Origin: a virus | Virus record (IMG/VR): IMGVR_UViG_3300037246_000246 | Location: 1-32,377 of that record | Direction: 5' to 3' (one strand) | Length of the DNA stretch: 32,377 bases | In this document: positions 21,895-29,105 of the stretch, piece after piece | Layout of the letters: the number at the start of each line of letters is the position of its first letter | How positions within the stretch are numbered: position 1 is the first letter of the stretch | The notes under the pieces: generated by a model | The model's input: the letters and a program-made list of their open reading frames with translations, nothing else | What the model was told of the DNA's origin: nothing | Database searches by the model: none | Made by a program: the position numbers and the translations under genes

Positions 21895-23210
21895 TAATCA
21901 AGATGATAACAAACCCATTCCAATACTTTACCGATAATAATGGGGAGCCCTTAGAGAGCGGTCTTATATACATAGGAGAGGCGGGGCTAAACCCTGAAGC
22001 TAATCCTATAACTATTTTCTGGGATAGAGATTTTCTTTACCCCGCAGCCCAGCCGGTAAGCACAATAAATGGTCTGCCGGTGCGCGGCGGTACTCCTTCG
22101 GCTATATACACCCCGGAAACTGATTATTCCATATTGGTTAGAAATAAAAATCAGGAGATTATATATTCAGTCTTGACTTCAAGCGAAGGCGTAGCGGTTG
22201 ACCTTGTAGACACAACAAGTCCTCAAAAATTGTCAAATAAAACCTTTGTGTTGCCATGGATAGCCGATACTTCTGAAGATCATACATATAGAGTTATAGT
22301 TAATGAATTAACAGCCAATAGAGAAATAGAGTTGCCATTACTTACAACAAATGATGAAATAGTATTCAAGGATCACCCCGCTACATTAGATGCCAAAACA
22401 TTAACGAATGCTATTCTCAATGCTCCGACACTTAACGATCCAACTCTTAATGATGCTGTCTTAGATACAAGCGTTAGCGGGTCAGCATTTCAAGATGATG
22501 ATACCTTTGCAAGTGTTGCTGCTGATAAATTTGCAAGCTCTAAGTCCATTAAGGCGTATGTAGCTAGCCAGGCGGTTGCTAATAAGGAGATATTTACATC
22601 TTCTGGGACTTTTACTGTTCCTGAAAATGTGACTTCTATTTTAGCGACAGCCATGGGTGGTGGCGGCGGCGGTGCTTCTGGCTTTAGTGGTGGGTCTCCT
22701 TTTACTGCTGGCGGCGGCGGTGGTGGTGGCAAAGCTGCAATAAACTACCTTGTAACTGGTTTAACACCCTTAAATGACATAACCGTTACAATAGGCGGTG
22801 GTGGAGTTGGTGGAGTTGGTGCTGGAAATAATGGAAGTAATGGCGATCCCACTATATTAGTAGGACACCTAACCGTCCAAGGTGGCATTGCCGCTTCTGG
22901 ACAAACTGGCGGCGCTGGTAGGGTTGGTGGTGGCACAGGAGGGGATGGTGGAACCAATACTTCAGTCGGGTCAGTTGGAAATGATGCTAGTCTCTATGGT
23001 GATGGTGGGGCTGGTGGGGCTGTAACTGGTAGCCTTTCTGGTGGTGGTGGTGGTGGTGGTAGTATTTTTGACAATGGCGGCAATGGAGGCGATGGGGATG
23101 CTGATGGAAGTGTTGGTGTTTTAGGGTCAGGGGGCGGTGGTGGTGGTGGCTGGCAGTCTGATGGTGATGGTGGCGCTGGCGGCGATGGCATACTAATAAT
23201 AACTTGGTAA
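21891..23210 (+). CDS. Tail fibre: P22-like head-binding N-terminus, Gly-rich receptor-binding domain
   Basis: Residues 6-95 resemble the P22 tailspike particle-binding domain: NPFQYFTDNNGEPLESGLIY, I-x-P-V/I, QPVSTINGLPV, a GGTPSAIYTP turn, Y-S-I-L-V. Residues 100-230 form a linker. Residues 234-439 begin EIFTSSGTFTVPENVTSI and continue into glycine-rich runs at 256-261 and later up to GGGGGG, the polyglycine II/Gly_rich class of phage adhesin. The shaft is probably trimeric, and glycine sandwich loops set specificity. The DNA of the Gly region has GGT/GGC triplet runs (for example 23040-23057) that may expand in frame. GAGGAG precedes the start. Confidence 0.82.
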   Translation: MIIKMITNPFQYFTDNNGEPLESGLIYIGEAGLNPEANPITIFWDRDFLYPAAQPVSTINGLPVRGGTPSAIYTPETDYSILVRNKNQEIIYSVLTSSEGVAVDLVDTTSPQKLSNKTFVLPWIADTSEDHTYRVIVNELTANREIELPLLTTNDEIVFKDHPATLDAKTLTNAILNAPTLNDPTLNDAVLDTSVSGSAFQDDDTFASVAADKFASSKSIKAYVASQAVANKEIFTSSGTFTVPENVTSILATAMGGGGGGASGFSGGSPFTAGGGGGGGKAAINYLVTGLTPLNDITVTIGGGGVGGVGAGNNGSNGDPTILVGHLTVQGGIAASGQTGGAGRVGGGTGGDGGTNTSVGSVGNDASLYGDGGAGGAVTGSLSGGGGGGGSIFDNGGNGGDGDADGSVGVLGSGGGGGGGWQSDGDGGAGGDGILIITW

Positions 23211-23237
23211 CAGCCTTAACTTGCAAGGAGATAGACA

Positions 23238-24572
23238 TTGAATGAATTAATACATAAACGTGGATGGGATTCTAAAACCTTTAATACAGGTAGGACTAAG
23301 CTTGACCCTGTTACTAAGAAAGTTTTGCCTATTTTTGCAACTAAACTGCAAAATGGACTTCATGATGAGAATGCAGACGGATCTTATGATGAATGTGATA
23401 TGTCCATAGAAGAGGTAACGGACGGTGTAACTTACCTCAGAGCCAAACGAGGAAGATGGGGGCAAATGCGCTTTGGGGATTCAGGTCACCCTAACAGTTT
23501 CCTTGTTAAAATAAAAAACAAAGGATCTAAAGGAGTCAGCTTTAAATATACAGGGGGGACCGGGAGTTCCATGACTGCTAACAATGGAAAGCCTCTTTGT
23601 AATTTTGACAACGGTATTTCCATTGAATCTACCCCTTACTATAAAGGGGTGAAGATGAATATAATTGTCAACGACCCTCTTACTGCTCCACTTGAATATC
23701 CTTTCTCTATTAAGGATTACGGACAAAAATATACTTTTATTGAGGATGCTGATGGCGGTGCTACTTTAAGAGGAGAAGATCAAGACCCCATCTCTATTAA
23801 GCCGCCATATGCCATTGATGCAAATGGAGATATTGGCCATGTGACTATTCACTATACAGGGATGGACGGAAACCTTAGCACATTTAAAAAGGTAGTTGAT
23901 GAGGCATGGTTTAGGCAGGCGGCTGCACCTATAAGGATTGACCCTGATGTGACTATTGAAGATGGGGTTGACGGAGGTGTGATTGAGGATGTGGCAATAA
24001 GTGTTCAATCCCCCGACGATAATGATGGGGGTGCTATCCGGTTACGATGTAATGATTTTTTTAACCAAGGAACAGAATCTGAGAGCAGTGCGGTTAGAGT
24101 CATACTTACTGATTATGCAGGAGTAACACCAATGAACGGTAAATTTATTGTTATTCCCATATTCCGTAATGCTGATTATGACGGGAAAGCACATAAATTA
24201 TTAAAACCCTTTATAGAATCAGAGGCTACATGGAATAGTTATGCTACGGGGTTGTCATGGGATACATCTGGTGCACAAGAAACGGGTGGAGGAACACCGG
24301 ACAGATCAGCAACGGTGGAGAGTACTTTTACTTTGGGCGCACTAACCGTTCCTGTTGATGTAGATATATCAGCCGCAACATTAACAGAATGGATAGATGT
24401 TGTTAACCACGGCTTATTGCTTAGAAATGACACTGGGGCGGATGGTGAATTTAATCATGTAGGCGCATCGGAGGATGATACTTATCCTATTCAATTTTAT
24501 ATGGAATTCACAGAGGGAGGAATAAATAGAATTGCTGGTAGTTTCGGCATTGGCAAGATGGGTGTAAGATAA
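23238..24572 (+). CDS. Putative tail/adhesin protein with DNRLRE-like domain, 444 aa
   Basis: The start is TTG 23238 with AAGGAGATAGACA upstream, chosen because no in-frame ATG precedes MNELIHKRGW. The N-terminal 220 residues are beta-rich with VTYLRAKRGRWGQMRFGDSG and YGQKYTFIEDADGG. From about residue 235, IRIDPDVTIEDGVDGGVIED to the end fits the DNRLRE-type carbohydrate-binding beta-sandwich: ATWNSYATGLSWDTSGA, VDVDISAATLTEWI, GLLLRNDTGADG, YPIQFYMEFTE. It sits directly after the fibre and so is probably a second receptor- or surface-binding virion protein. Confidence 0.65.
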   Translation: MNELIHKRGWDSKTFNTGRTKLDPVTKKVLPIFATKLQNGLHDENADGSYDECDMSIEEVTDGVTYLRAKRGRWGQMRFGDSGHPNSFLVKIKNKGSKGVSFKYTGGTGSSMTANNGKPLCNFDNGISIESTPYYKGVKMNIIVNDPLTAPLEYPFSIKDYGQKYTFIEDADGGATLRGEDQDPISIKPPYAIDANGDIGHVTIHYTGMDGNLSTFKKVVDEAWFRQAAAPIRIDPDVTIEDGVDGGVIEDVAISVQSPDDNDGGAIRLRCNDFFNQGTESESSAVRVILTDYAGVTPMNGKFIVIPIFRNADYDGKAHKLLKPFIESEATWNSYATGLSWDTSGAQETGGGTPDRSATVESTFTLGALTVPVDVDISAATLTEWIDVVNHGLLLRNDTGADGEFNHVGASEDDTYPIQFYMEFTEGGINRIAGSFGIGKMGVR

Positions 24573-24590
24573 AATTTAAGGAGGTTTAAA

Positions 24591-24908
24591 ATGGGATTGT
24601 TACATATTTCAGAATACAAGGCAATATTAAGAACAAATGTAGGGGAAGATCCGGTTTCAGGGGATGGAGTGGCACAGGCAGTAAAGGAGCCGTCTATAGC
24701 GACACAGGCTATTACGTTTTCTACCGTTGCGTCTTCGGCAGCGTTTAATGATTCTACTAGGATAGTTCGGGTAGTTTCGGACACTCAATGCTATATAAAG
24801 GTTGGCGCAAATCCTACGGCAGTGACCGCAGATTCAATGCTGATGCCAGCCTTTGGGGTGGAGTATTTCGGAGTGAATCCAGGCGATAAAATTTCAGTAA
24901 TTGAATAA
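24591..24908 (+). CDS. Small beta-rich structural protein, 105 aa
   Basis: AAGGAGGTTTAAA precedes the ATG. N-terminus MGLLHISEYKAIL. Residues 55-105, IVRVVSDTQCYIKVGANPTA, M-L-M-P-A-F-G-V-E-Y-F and GVNPGDKISVIE, match a widespread small phage protein with a beta-sandwich core usually located among neck/tail or head genes. Function unknown; likely a particle component. It is the last gene of the virion block before the lysis genes. Confidence 0.65.
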   Translation: MGLLHISEYKAILRTNVGEDPVSGDGVAQAVKEPSIATQAITFSTVASSAAFNDSTRIVRVVSDTQCYIKVGANPTAVTADSMLMPAFGVEYFGVNPGDKISVIE

Positions 24909-24916
24909 GGTGAGCC

Positions 24917-25054
24917 ATGAAGAAACCATATAGCAATAAGACAACTGTTGCAAAAAAGAAGGCCGCTCCCAAAAAGAAAAAGCCTAAGAAAAGCGGGCCC
25001 GGCAATGGTGATTCACCAAGAAAAAGCAATGGCGCTAAAAAGTTGAGGCCCTAA
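24917..25054 (+). CDS. Lys-rich basic small protein, 45 aa
   Basis: ATG 24917 follows AAGGTGAGCC. Over a third of the residues are Lys or Arg, in runs such as AKKKAAPKKKKPKKSG, with Ser/Gly/Pro and no hydrophobic core, like histone-tail or nucleic-acid-binding peptides. The stop is shared with the next ATG (TAATG). It could be a DNA-condensing or membrane-active basic peptide. No homologue recognised. The ribosome-binding site and overlap support it as genuine. Confidence 0.6.
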   Translation: MKKPYSNKTTVAKKKAAPKKKKPKKSGPGNGDSPRKSNGAKKLRP

Positions 25055-25392
25055 TGTCACCTGAAAAGCTTATAGGTGGGTTAGATCCCCATGCGGCCCC
25101 TTTCATAATGGGAATGGTGGTTAAAATAAAGGATTTTGTAGCCGTGAAAGCTTTAACCGCTGCCGTAGTTTTGGCCTTTTCTGTGGGTATATTTTATAAT
25201 CAAACTAATACCATGATAGATAAAGTGGATAAGTTCATGGCAAGACTTGAAAAGCTTGAAAATGCTATGATAATTTTTCAGCGAACTCAAGATATTACTG
25301 GCAACAATATAGGCCACATAAGAGATGATATAGATAAATTCACTGCTCAAATGGGACAGATGCAATCTAATATTGCTAAGTTAAGGAGATGA
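25054..25392 (+). CDS. Single-span membrane coiled-coil protein, 112 aa (lysis region)
   Basis: N-terminal polar 30 residues, one hydrophobic helix at about 31-48 (VKALTAAVVLAFSVGIFY), then a coiled coil of about 55 residues (MIDKVDKFMARLEKLENAMI, IRDDIDKFTAQMGQM). Membrane anchoring plus coiled coil fits an inner-membrane lysis-module component such as an antiholin or spanin-like protein. It lies directly before the endolysin. No lipobox or second span is seen. Translationally coupled to the gene upstream. Confidence 0.6.
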   Translation: MSPEKLIGGLDPHAAPFIMGMVVKIKDFVAVKALTAAVVLAFSVGIFYNQTNTMIDKVDKFMARLEKLENAMIIFQRTQDITGNNIGHIRDDIDKFTAQMGQMQSNIAKLRR

Positions 25393-25393
25393 T

Positions 25394-25798
25394 ATGCCCA
25401 GGTTCGGAAGAAGATCTAATCTCAATCTAAATACTTGCCATCCTGACTTACAAAGACTGTTCAGGGAAGTGGTGAAAACTTATGATTGCTCTGTATTGTG
25501 GGGTCATCGGAATGAAGACCAGCAGAATGAAATGTATTTAGCTATTCCCCCCATTACTACAGTGCAATATCCTAATAGCAAACATAATAGTTTGCCCTCT
25601 ATGGCGGCTGACGTTGCCCCTTGGATAGATGGGAAAGTATGTTTTGAGCCTAGGCAATGCTATGACTTTGCAGGATACGTTAAAAGGACAGCAGAACAGT
25701 TAAATATTGATTTGAGGCGTGGTGCCGATTGGGATGGTGATGGTGATATTAATGACCAGACTTTCCGTGACATAATACATTTTGAGATAAAGGAATAG
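25394..25798 (+). CDS. Endolysin: M15-type peptidoglycan peptidase
   Basis: 134 aa. The zinc-peptidase M15 signature is intact: S-K-H-N with H64, D73 in AADVAPW, and the C-terminal H129-F-E131 motif, plus the upstream Arg-containing GHRNEDQQNE loop. D-rich WDGDGDIND precedes the last motif. These are the VanY/L-Ala-D-Glu type residues used by phage endolysins such as T5 lysin. It hydrolyses peptide bonds in the cell wall. No signal sequence, so release must rely on a holin. AAGGAGATGAT precedes the ATG. Confidence 0.88.
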   Translation: MPRFGRRSNLNLNTCHPDLQRLFREVVKTYDCSVLWGHRNEDQQNEMYLAIPPITTVQYPNSKHNSLPSMAADVAPWIDGKVCFEPRQCYDFAGYVKRTAEQLNIDLRRGADWDGDGDINDQTFRDIIHFEIKE

Positions 25799-25800
25799 TT

Positions 25801-25941
25801 ATGAAAATGATTGAAGCAATAAAGGTAAATAAAGAATTAATGATGAAAGGGTTTTGGGCTGGTATTGGATTCTGGACAGCCTCAGAGATTATCTACAATA
25901 GTGTTACGTTTGTAAAAGTAGTAATGGGAATGGAGGTTTAA
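25801..25941 (+). CDS. Small membrane protein in lysis cassette, 46 aa
   Basis: ATG 25801 follows AAAGGAATAGTT (2 bases after the endolysin stop). One hydrophobic/amphipathic segment, GFWAGIGFWTASEIIYNSV, could span the membrane, with basic residues before it and a hydrophobic tail VKVVMGMEV. Located between endolysin and holin, so possibly an antiholin or auxiliary lysis peptide. The next gene starts two bases after its stop. Confidence 0.55.
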   Translation: MKMIEAIKVNKELMMKGFWAGIGFWTASEIIYNSVTFVKVVMGMEV

Positions 25942-25942
25942 T

Positions 25943-26362
25943 ATGGCATTTTGGGACAGTTTTTTAAGTAGTGGTATAGAAGGGGCAGCTAAAGGTATAG
26001 GCTCTCTTGCTAAAGATTTAAGGTCCGCAATAACTGGAAAAGATACCATACCTGGCGATTTGCAATTAAAACTTGAAGAAATAGCCGCCAGATTGGAAGA
26101 AGGAGTAAATGCCGTTGAAATAGCAACAATAGAATCTGTAAATAAGACTATGCGAGAAGAAGCTAAGTCTGAACACTGGATGCAATGGGCTTGGCGACCC
26201 TTTGTTGGATTTATATTCGGCTTTACATTTATAGGCGTTTATTTTGTTTTGCCCTTGTCGGAAATAGAACCGCCTAGTATACCAAGTGAGGCATGGATGA
26301 TGCTTGGTGCTATTCTTGGCGTTGCATCTTGGCATAGAGGCGCACAGAAACGCGGAAAGTAA
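25943..26362 (+). CDS. Holin, GTA-type 3TM family
   Basis: 139 aa. The C-terminal half has the hallmark of the 3TM holin superfamily (PF11351 type): REEAKSEHWMQWAWRPFVGF, hydrophobic helix to residue 103, then P-S-E-A-W, second apolar helix WMMLGAILGVASWHRG and basic tail AQKRGK. The N-terminus (1-75) is amphipathic and has a coiled-coil segment. It would form the membrane pores that release the endolysin. A strong terminator follows 25 bases after the stop. Confidence 0.85.
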   Translation: MAFWDSFLSSGIEGAAKGIGSLAKDLRSAITGKDTIPGDLQLKLEEIAARLEEGVNAVEIATIESVNKTMREEAKSEHWMQWAWRPFVGFIFGFTFIGVYFVLPLSEIEPPSIPSEAWMMLGAILGVASWHRGAQKRGK

Positions 26363-26387
26363 TTTAATCGGACTCTCCCTCCCTTAG

Positions 26388-26418
26388 CCGTTATCCTTAA
26401 TTGGATAGCGGTTTTTTT
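26388..26418 (+). terminator. Rho-independent terminator of the late/lysis operon
   Basis: CCGTTATCC (26388-26396), loop TTAATT, GGATAGCGG (26403-26411), followed by T7 (26412-26418). The 9-bp stem contains one G.U pair. It ends the virion and lysis operon before the promoter at 26456. Confidence 0.9.
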
Positions 26419-26455
26419 GTGCCTATAAATTATTTCATATAATTAAAAATAGTTG

Positions 26456-26484
26456 TTGACTTTAAAATATAGGCATGCAATACT
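26456..26484 (+). promoter_or_regulatory. Promoter of the XRE/early region
   Basis: TTGACT (26456-26461), 17-base spacer, AATACT (26479-26484), just after the terminator and 30 bases before the first early gene. Local sequence is AT-rich. It is the most likely start of transcription for the genes to the right. Confidence 0.6.
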
Positions 26485-26514
26485 TAGGTATAACTTAAAC
26501 AAAGGGAGGGAAAG

Positions 26515-26877
26515 ATGAGTAATGTAGTCATAAGTATAGCGGTTGCTGAAATAAGGGATGATTTAAGTAATATTGATGGGTTGGAAAATAGGCTTACAGA
26601 AGCTATGAAAAAAATGAGAAATCATTGGATGTGTACTGATGAAAATGAACAATTTAAAGCTGCTGTTAGTGCTGTGATGGTTAGTTATGATGAAGATTCT
26701 CCTGAGCGCACAAGATTAGAAAAGGAATTAAAAAAAGTGAATCAAACAAATGCAGCCCTTAACGCTGCAATAGCAGGTGTTCCAGTTGATTTCGCAGCAA
26801 TGATTGATAACGAAGAAGATGACTTTGAACCAATTGGAGTCATGGAAATATGGCGCAATTCAAAGGAGGCTTCATGA
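26515..26877 (+). CDS. Hypothetical early protein, 120 aa
   Basis: First gene after the early promoter. ATG 26515 follows GGGAGGGAAAG. Charged and mostly helical (MSNVVISIAVAEIRDDLSNI, RTRLEKELKKVNQTNAALNA), predicted coiled coil in the middle, acidic C-terminus (DNEEDDFEP). No family recognised. It overlaps the XRE gene by four bases, so the two are probably co-regulated and may act together. Confidence 0.6.
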   Translation: MSNVVISIAVAEIRDDLSNIDGLENRLTEAMKKMRNHWMCTDENEQFKAAVSAVMVSYDEDSPERTRLEKELKKVNQTNAALNAAIAGVPVDFAAMIDNEEDDFEPIGVMEIWRNSKEAS

Positions 26878-27077
26878 AAGATATAGGCGACAAGCTCAGA
26901 AAGGCAAGAAAGGACAAAGCTCTAAGGATGGTTGATGTTCAGGACAAAATAGGAATATCTACTGCAACCTTGACAGCAATCGAAACCAGCAAGAATACAA
27001 ATTTCAAGATAGGAACACTTCTCAAATTAGCTGAACTTTACGGCAAAAATGTTGTAATAACCTTGGAAGATAAATAG
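26874..27077 (+). CDS. XRE/Cro-type helix-turn-helix regulator, 67 aa
   Basis: I chose ATG 26874 (AAAGGAGGCTTC upstream, ATGA overlap), not the in-frame ATG at 26850. The protein is one HTH_3 domain: DIGDKLRKARKDKALRMVDV, helix 2 QDKIGIS, recognition helix TATLTAIETS, then FKIGTLLKLAELYGKNVVIT. Such proteins act as dimeric repressors binding palindromic operators. The GTAAG-N7-CTTAC sites near 7.9 kb are plausible targets. It is the only XRE-type protein visible in the window. Confidence 0.85.
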   Translation: MKDIGDKLRKARKDKALRMVDVQDKIGISTATLTAIETSKNTNFKIGTLLKLAELYGKNVVITLEDK

Positions 27078-27113
27078 AAGCAGTTACACTTTGGATGAAT
27101 AAGGAGGGGTAAG

Positions 27114-27278
27114 ATGAAAATGTATAAATTTACTGTATGGTTTGCTAATGACAATTATGTACCGGAACCTGTGAAATTAGTAGCTTCCAGTGCTGCTACC
27201 GCAATTATACTTGCACAAGCTACAAGAATTAAGGCGGGTTTAGATTACACTATTTTTGAAGTAAATAAGGAGGGGTAA
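27114..27278 (+). CDS. Small phage protein, 54 aa
   Basis: ATG 27114 with AAGGAGGGGTAAG upstream. MKMYKFTVWFANDNYVPEPV, KLVASSAATAIILAQATRIK and a D-Y-T-I-F-E-V end form a small beta-alpha-beta protein of a kind seen in many phages (a strand, an alanine-rich helix with A-I-I-L-A-Q-A, a strand). No function known. Its last codons (aag gag ggg taa) double as the ribosome-binding site for the tiny ORF that follows. Confidence 0.6.
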   Translation: MKMYKFTVWFANDNYVPEPVKLVASSAATAIILAQATRIKAGLDYTIFEVNKEG

Positions 27279-27322
27279 TGAGTGACGTTCAATGCAAAAA
27301 GAACCGGAACGAATTAATCTAA
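27278..27322 (+). CDS. Possible 14-aa peptide
   Basis: The ATG overlaps the preceding stop (TAATG) and has AAGGAGGGGTA directly upstream, an unusually good site for a 14-codon frame (MSDVQCKKNRNELI). It may be a real micropeptide, a coupling leader for 27339, or chance. Confidence 0.3.
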   Translation: MSDVQCKKNRNELI

Positions 27323-27338
27323 AACCAAGGGGCTCACT

Positions 27339-27497
27339 ATGGAAAAGATAGGGTGTAAAAAGGCTAATGGCCTGATAGAACTCTTGACGGCTATAAAGTA
27401 CTATGAACAAGATACAGTGTGCAGATCATGCCCCCATCATTATATTTGTGAAGAAACGTATGAGGAGCAGAATATATGTCAAAGTCCAAAGACCTGA
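27339..27497 (+). CDS. Small Cys-rich protein, 52 aa
   Basis: ATG 27339 follows AAGGGGCTCACT. N-terminus MEKIGCKKANGLIELLTAIK is a helix, and the C-terminal half has C-R-S-C, H-H, C and C (CRSCPHHYICEETYEEQNIC), a probable zinc site. Overlaps the next gene by 22 bases in a different frame. No family recognised. Confidence 0.6.
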   Translation: MEKIGCKKANGLIELLTAIKYYEQDTVCRSCPHHYICEETYEEQNICQSPKT

Positions 27498-28285
27498 CAG
27501 GCAAGAAGTTTGGAAGGCTTACAGTGATCGGGATAGGTTCCGGCAGAGGGCGCAAATCATGGCTTTGCAAGTGTGAATGCGGAGAATTAAGAAACGTGAT
27601 AACTAATGGTTTGAATAATGGAAGTAGCAAGTCTTGCGGATGTCTCAGTACTGAAATACTTTTAGCCAAAATTACTACGCATAAAATGACTAATACTAAA
27701 CCATATAGAATATGGGGGAGTATGAAACAGCGATGCTTAAACCCTGACGATACCAGATATCACGATTATGGCGGCAGAGGCATTAAGGTTTGCGATGAAT
27801 GGCTCAAATTTGAAAATTTCTATAAAGATATGGGTGAGCCTCCAGAGGGGAAAAGCCTTGACAGGAGAGACAATGACAAAGGCTACAATCGTGATAATTG
27901 TAGGTGGGCTACAGCTAGTCAGCAACAAAGAAATTCTCGAAATAATATAGTCATTACCTACAAAGGGGAAACTAAGCCATTAATAGATTGGGCAGAGCAA
28001 TTAAATATTACATATAGTTGCTTAACAGCAAGGATAAAAAGGGGGTGGCCTATCGAGAGAGCAATGTCAACAGAACGCATGTCTACTTGCATTGACTTAA
28101 CAGGTAAATCTTTCGGTAAATTCAAAGTCATAAAAAGGGCAGAAAACAATAAACAAGGGTCATCTCAATGGCTATGTAGGTGTTCATGTGGCAAGAAAAA
28201 GATAGTATCGATTGGAAATTTAAAAAGTAGACAGACTAAATCATGTACTTGCCGGATAGCAAAGGAAGAGTCTGAAGAAAACTAA
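27476..28285 (+). CDS. HNH-like protein with duplicated zinc-ribbon domains, 269 aa
   Basis: Three parts. Residues 6-57 and 207-259 are repeats of one domain: DLTGKKFGRLTVI/DLTGKSFGKFKVI, then CKCECG/CRCSCG and SCGC/SCTC, four-Cys zinc ribbons. The middle, about 78-152, has RIWGSMKQRCLNP, YGGRGIKVCDEWL, SLDRRDNDKGY, NCRWAT, a pattern common in phage HNH-type endonuclease relatives, though the first catalytic His is not obvious. Residues 160-197 form a short HTH-like segment. It may be a homing or modified nuclease. ATG 27476 lies within the previous gene and has GAGGAG upstream. Confidence 0.7.
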   Translation: MSKSKDLTGKKFGRLTVIGIGSGRGRKSWLCKCECGELRNVITNGLNNGSSKSCGCLSTEILLAKITTHKMTNTKPYRIWGSMKQRCLNPDDTRYHDYGGRGIKVCDEWLKFENFYKDMGEPPEGKSLDRRDNDKGYNRDNCRWATASQQQRNSRNNIVITYKGETKPLIDWAEQLNITYSCLTARIKRGWPIERAMSTERMSTCIDLTGKSFGKFKVIKRAENNKQGSSQWLCRCSCGKKKIVSIGNLKSRQTKSCTCRIAKEESEEN

Positions 28286-28296
28286 AGGGGGCTAAT

Positions 28297-28536
28297 GTGA
28301 AATATCTTGTTTATAAAAATAACGGCAAAGAGTTCATACTTGTATTCCCGGGGGATTCATCCGAACGACAGCACAAACAAATTGCCGAAGCATTGAACCT
28401 GACTGATATTATTTCCGCAGGATTCTTTTTAGAGATAGGCACCAGAAAGGTTTTTACAGGAGAGTCTATGTCCTTAAATATTAAGAGTAGAGGACATGCT
28501 GACCGGGATTTATATATTGAACAATGCAGACATTAA
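28297..28536 (+). CDS. Small phage protein, 79 aa (GTG start)
   Basis: GTG 28297 is preceded by AAAGGGGGCTAAT. KYLVYKNNGKEFILVFPGDS, R-Q-H-K-Q-I-A-E-A, G-F-F-L-E and K-V-F-T-G-E-S form a beta-alpha-beta small protein that recurs in phage accessory regions without assigned function. The immediate ATG upstream (28295) is out of frame and stops at once. It ends just before the next gene. Confidence 0.6.
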   Translation: MKYLVYKNNGKEFILVFPGDSSERQHKQIAEALNLTDIISAGFFLEIGTRKVFTGESMSLNIKSRGHADRDLYIEQCRH

Positions 28537-28546
28537 GGGGGGCGAC

Positions 28547-28807
28547 ATGGCTTGGGATGGGAGTTGGATCAGGAGAGTTAAGAAACAAAGGAGAAATACT
28601 ATGGATGTCGGAGATAAGGTAGAAACAACTTGCGAATATGCTAGAACGGTAAGCACTAACCCAGTAAAGGGAAGAATAAGAAGTTTCTCTAAAGATAATG
28701 ATGAAATAGCCAGAATAGAGTTATCGTGTGGTTGTATGACTTCTATGAATATACACTGGCTTAGAAGAACAAGTTGTTGCCACCATGCTTGCTGTTGTTC
28801 ACATTGA
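28547..28807 (+). CDS. Small protein with Cys/His-rich tail, 86 aa
   Basis: ATG 28547 has AAGGGGGGCGAC upstream. An internal ATG at 28601 (AAAGGAGAAATACT upstream) is also plausible and would give 68 residues. VGDKVETTCEYARTVSTNP looks like a small SH3-like barrel, with ELSCGCMTSMN. The C-terminus ends CCHHACCCSH, a dense metal-binding tail. Overlaps the next gene's upstream region. No family recognised. Confidence 0.55.
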   Translation: MAWDGSWIRRVKKQRRNTMDVGDKVETTCEYARTVSTNPVKGRIRSFSKDNDEIARIELSCGCMTSMNIHWLRRTSCCHHACCCSH

Positions 28808-28820
28808 AGGAATATATCCG

Positions 28821-29105
28821 ATGAATAACATTAATCAAGAGAAGAGGCCCCGACATGCCGCATTGCTTGAGAACTCTGAACGGCTGCAAAAGGTAGCTAA
28901 GTTTCTAGGCGACAAGAAGACATACACCACCTTGGAGATTCAATTAGCTTGTCAGGTGTGCGCGGTCGGGTCGATTGTCTCCGAGCTTAGAGATCTTAAA
29001 AACGGCTTTGATATAGTTTGCAAACAGGTTGGCAATGACAGGTTTGAATATACGATGATAGGCGGGTTCACAAATTTGCTGAGAATAGTAGAAAAGGAGG
29101 GATGA
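28821..29105 (+). CDS. Winged-helix HTH domain protein (HTH_39-like), 94 aa
   Basis: I start at ATG 28821 (AAGGAATATATCCG upstream), because the upstream in-frame ATG at 28785 overlaps the preceding gene. The sequence RLQKVAKFLGDKKTYTTLEI, ACQVCAVGSIVSELRDLKNG and F-D-I-V-C-K-Q-V matches the small phage winged-helix family with E-L-R-x-L/G at the recognition helix. It is probably a DNA-binding regulator or replication accessory. Ends overlapping yopX. Confidence 0.75.
   Translation: MNNINQEKRPRHAALLENSERLQKVAKFLGDKKTYTTLEIQLACQVCAVGSIVSELRDLKNGFDIVCKQVGNDRFEYTMIGGFTNLLRIVEKEG

Noticed and set aside
22994-23238. Minus-strand Pro- and His-rich ORFs opposite the glycine-rich fibre
   Set aside because: They are shadows of GGT/GGC triplet repeats and have no translation signals.
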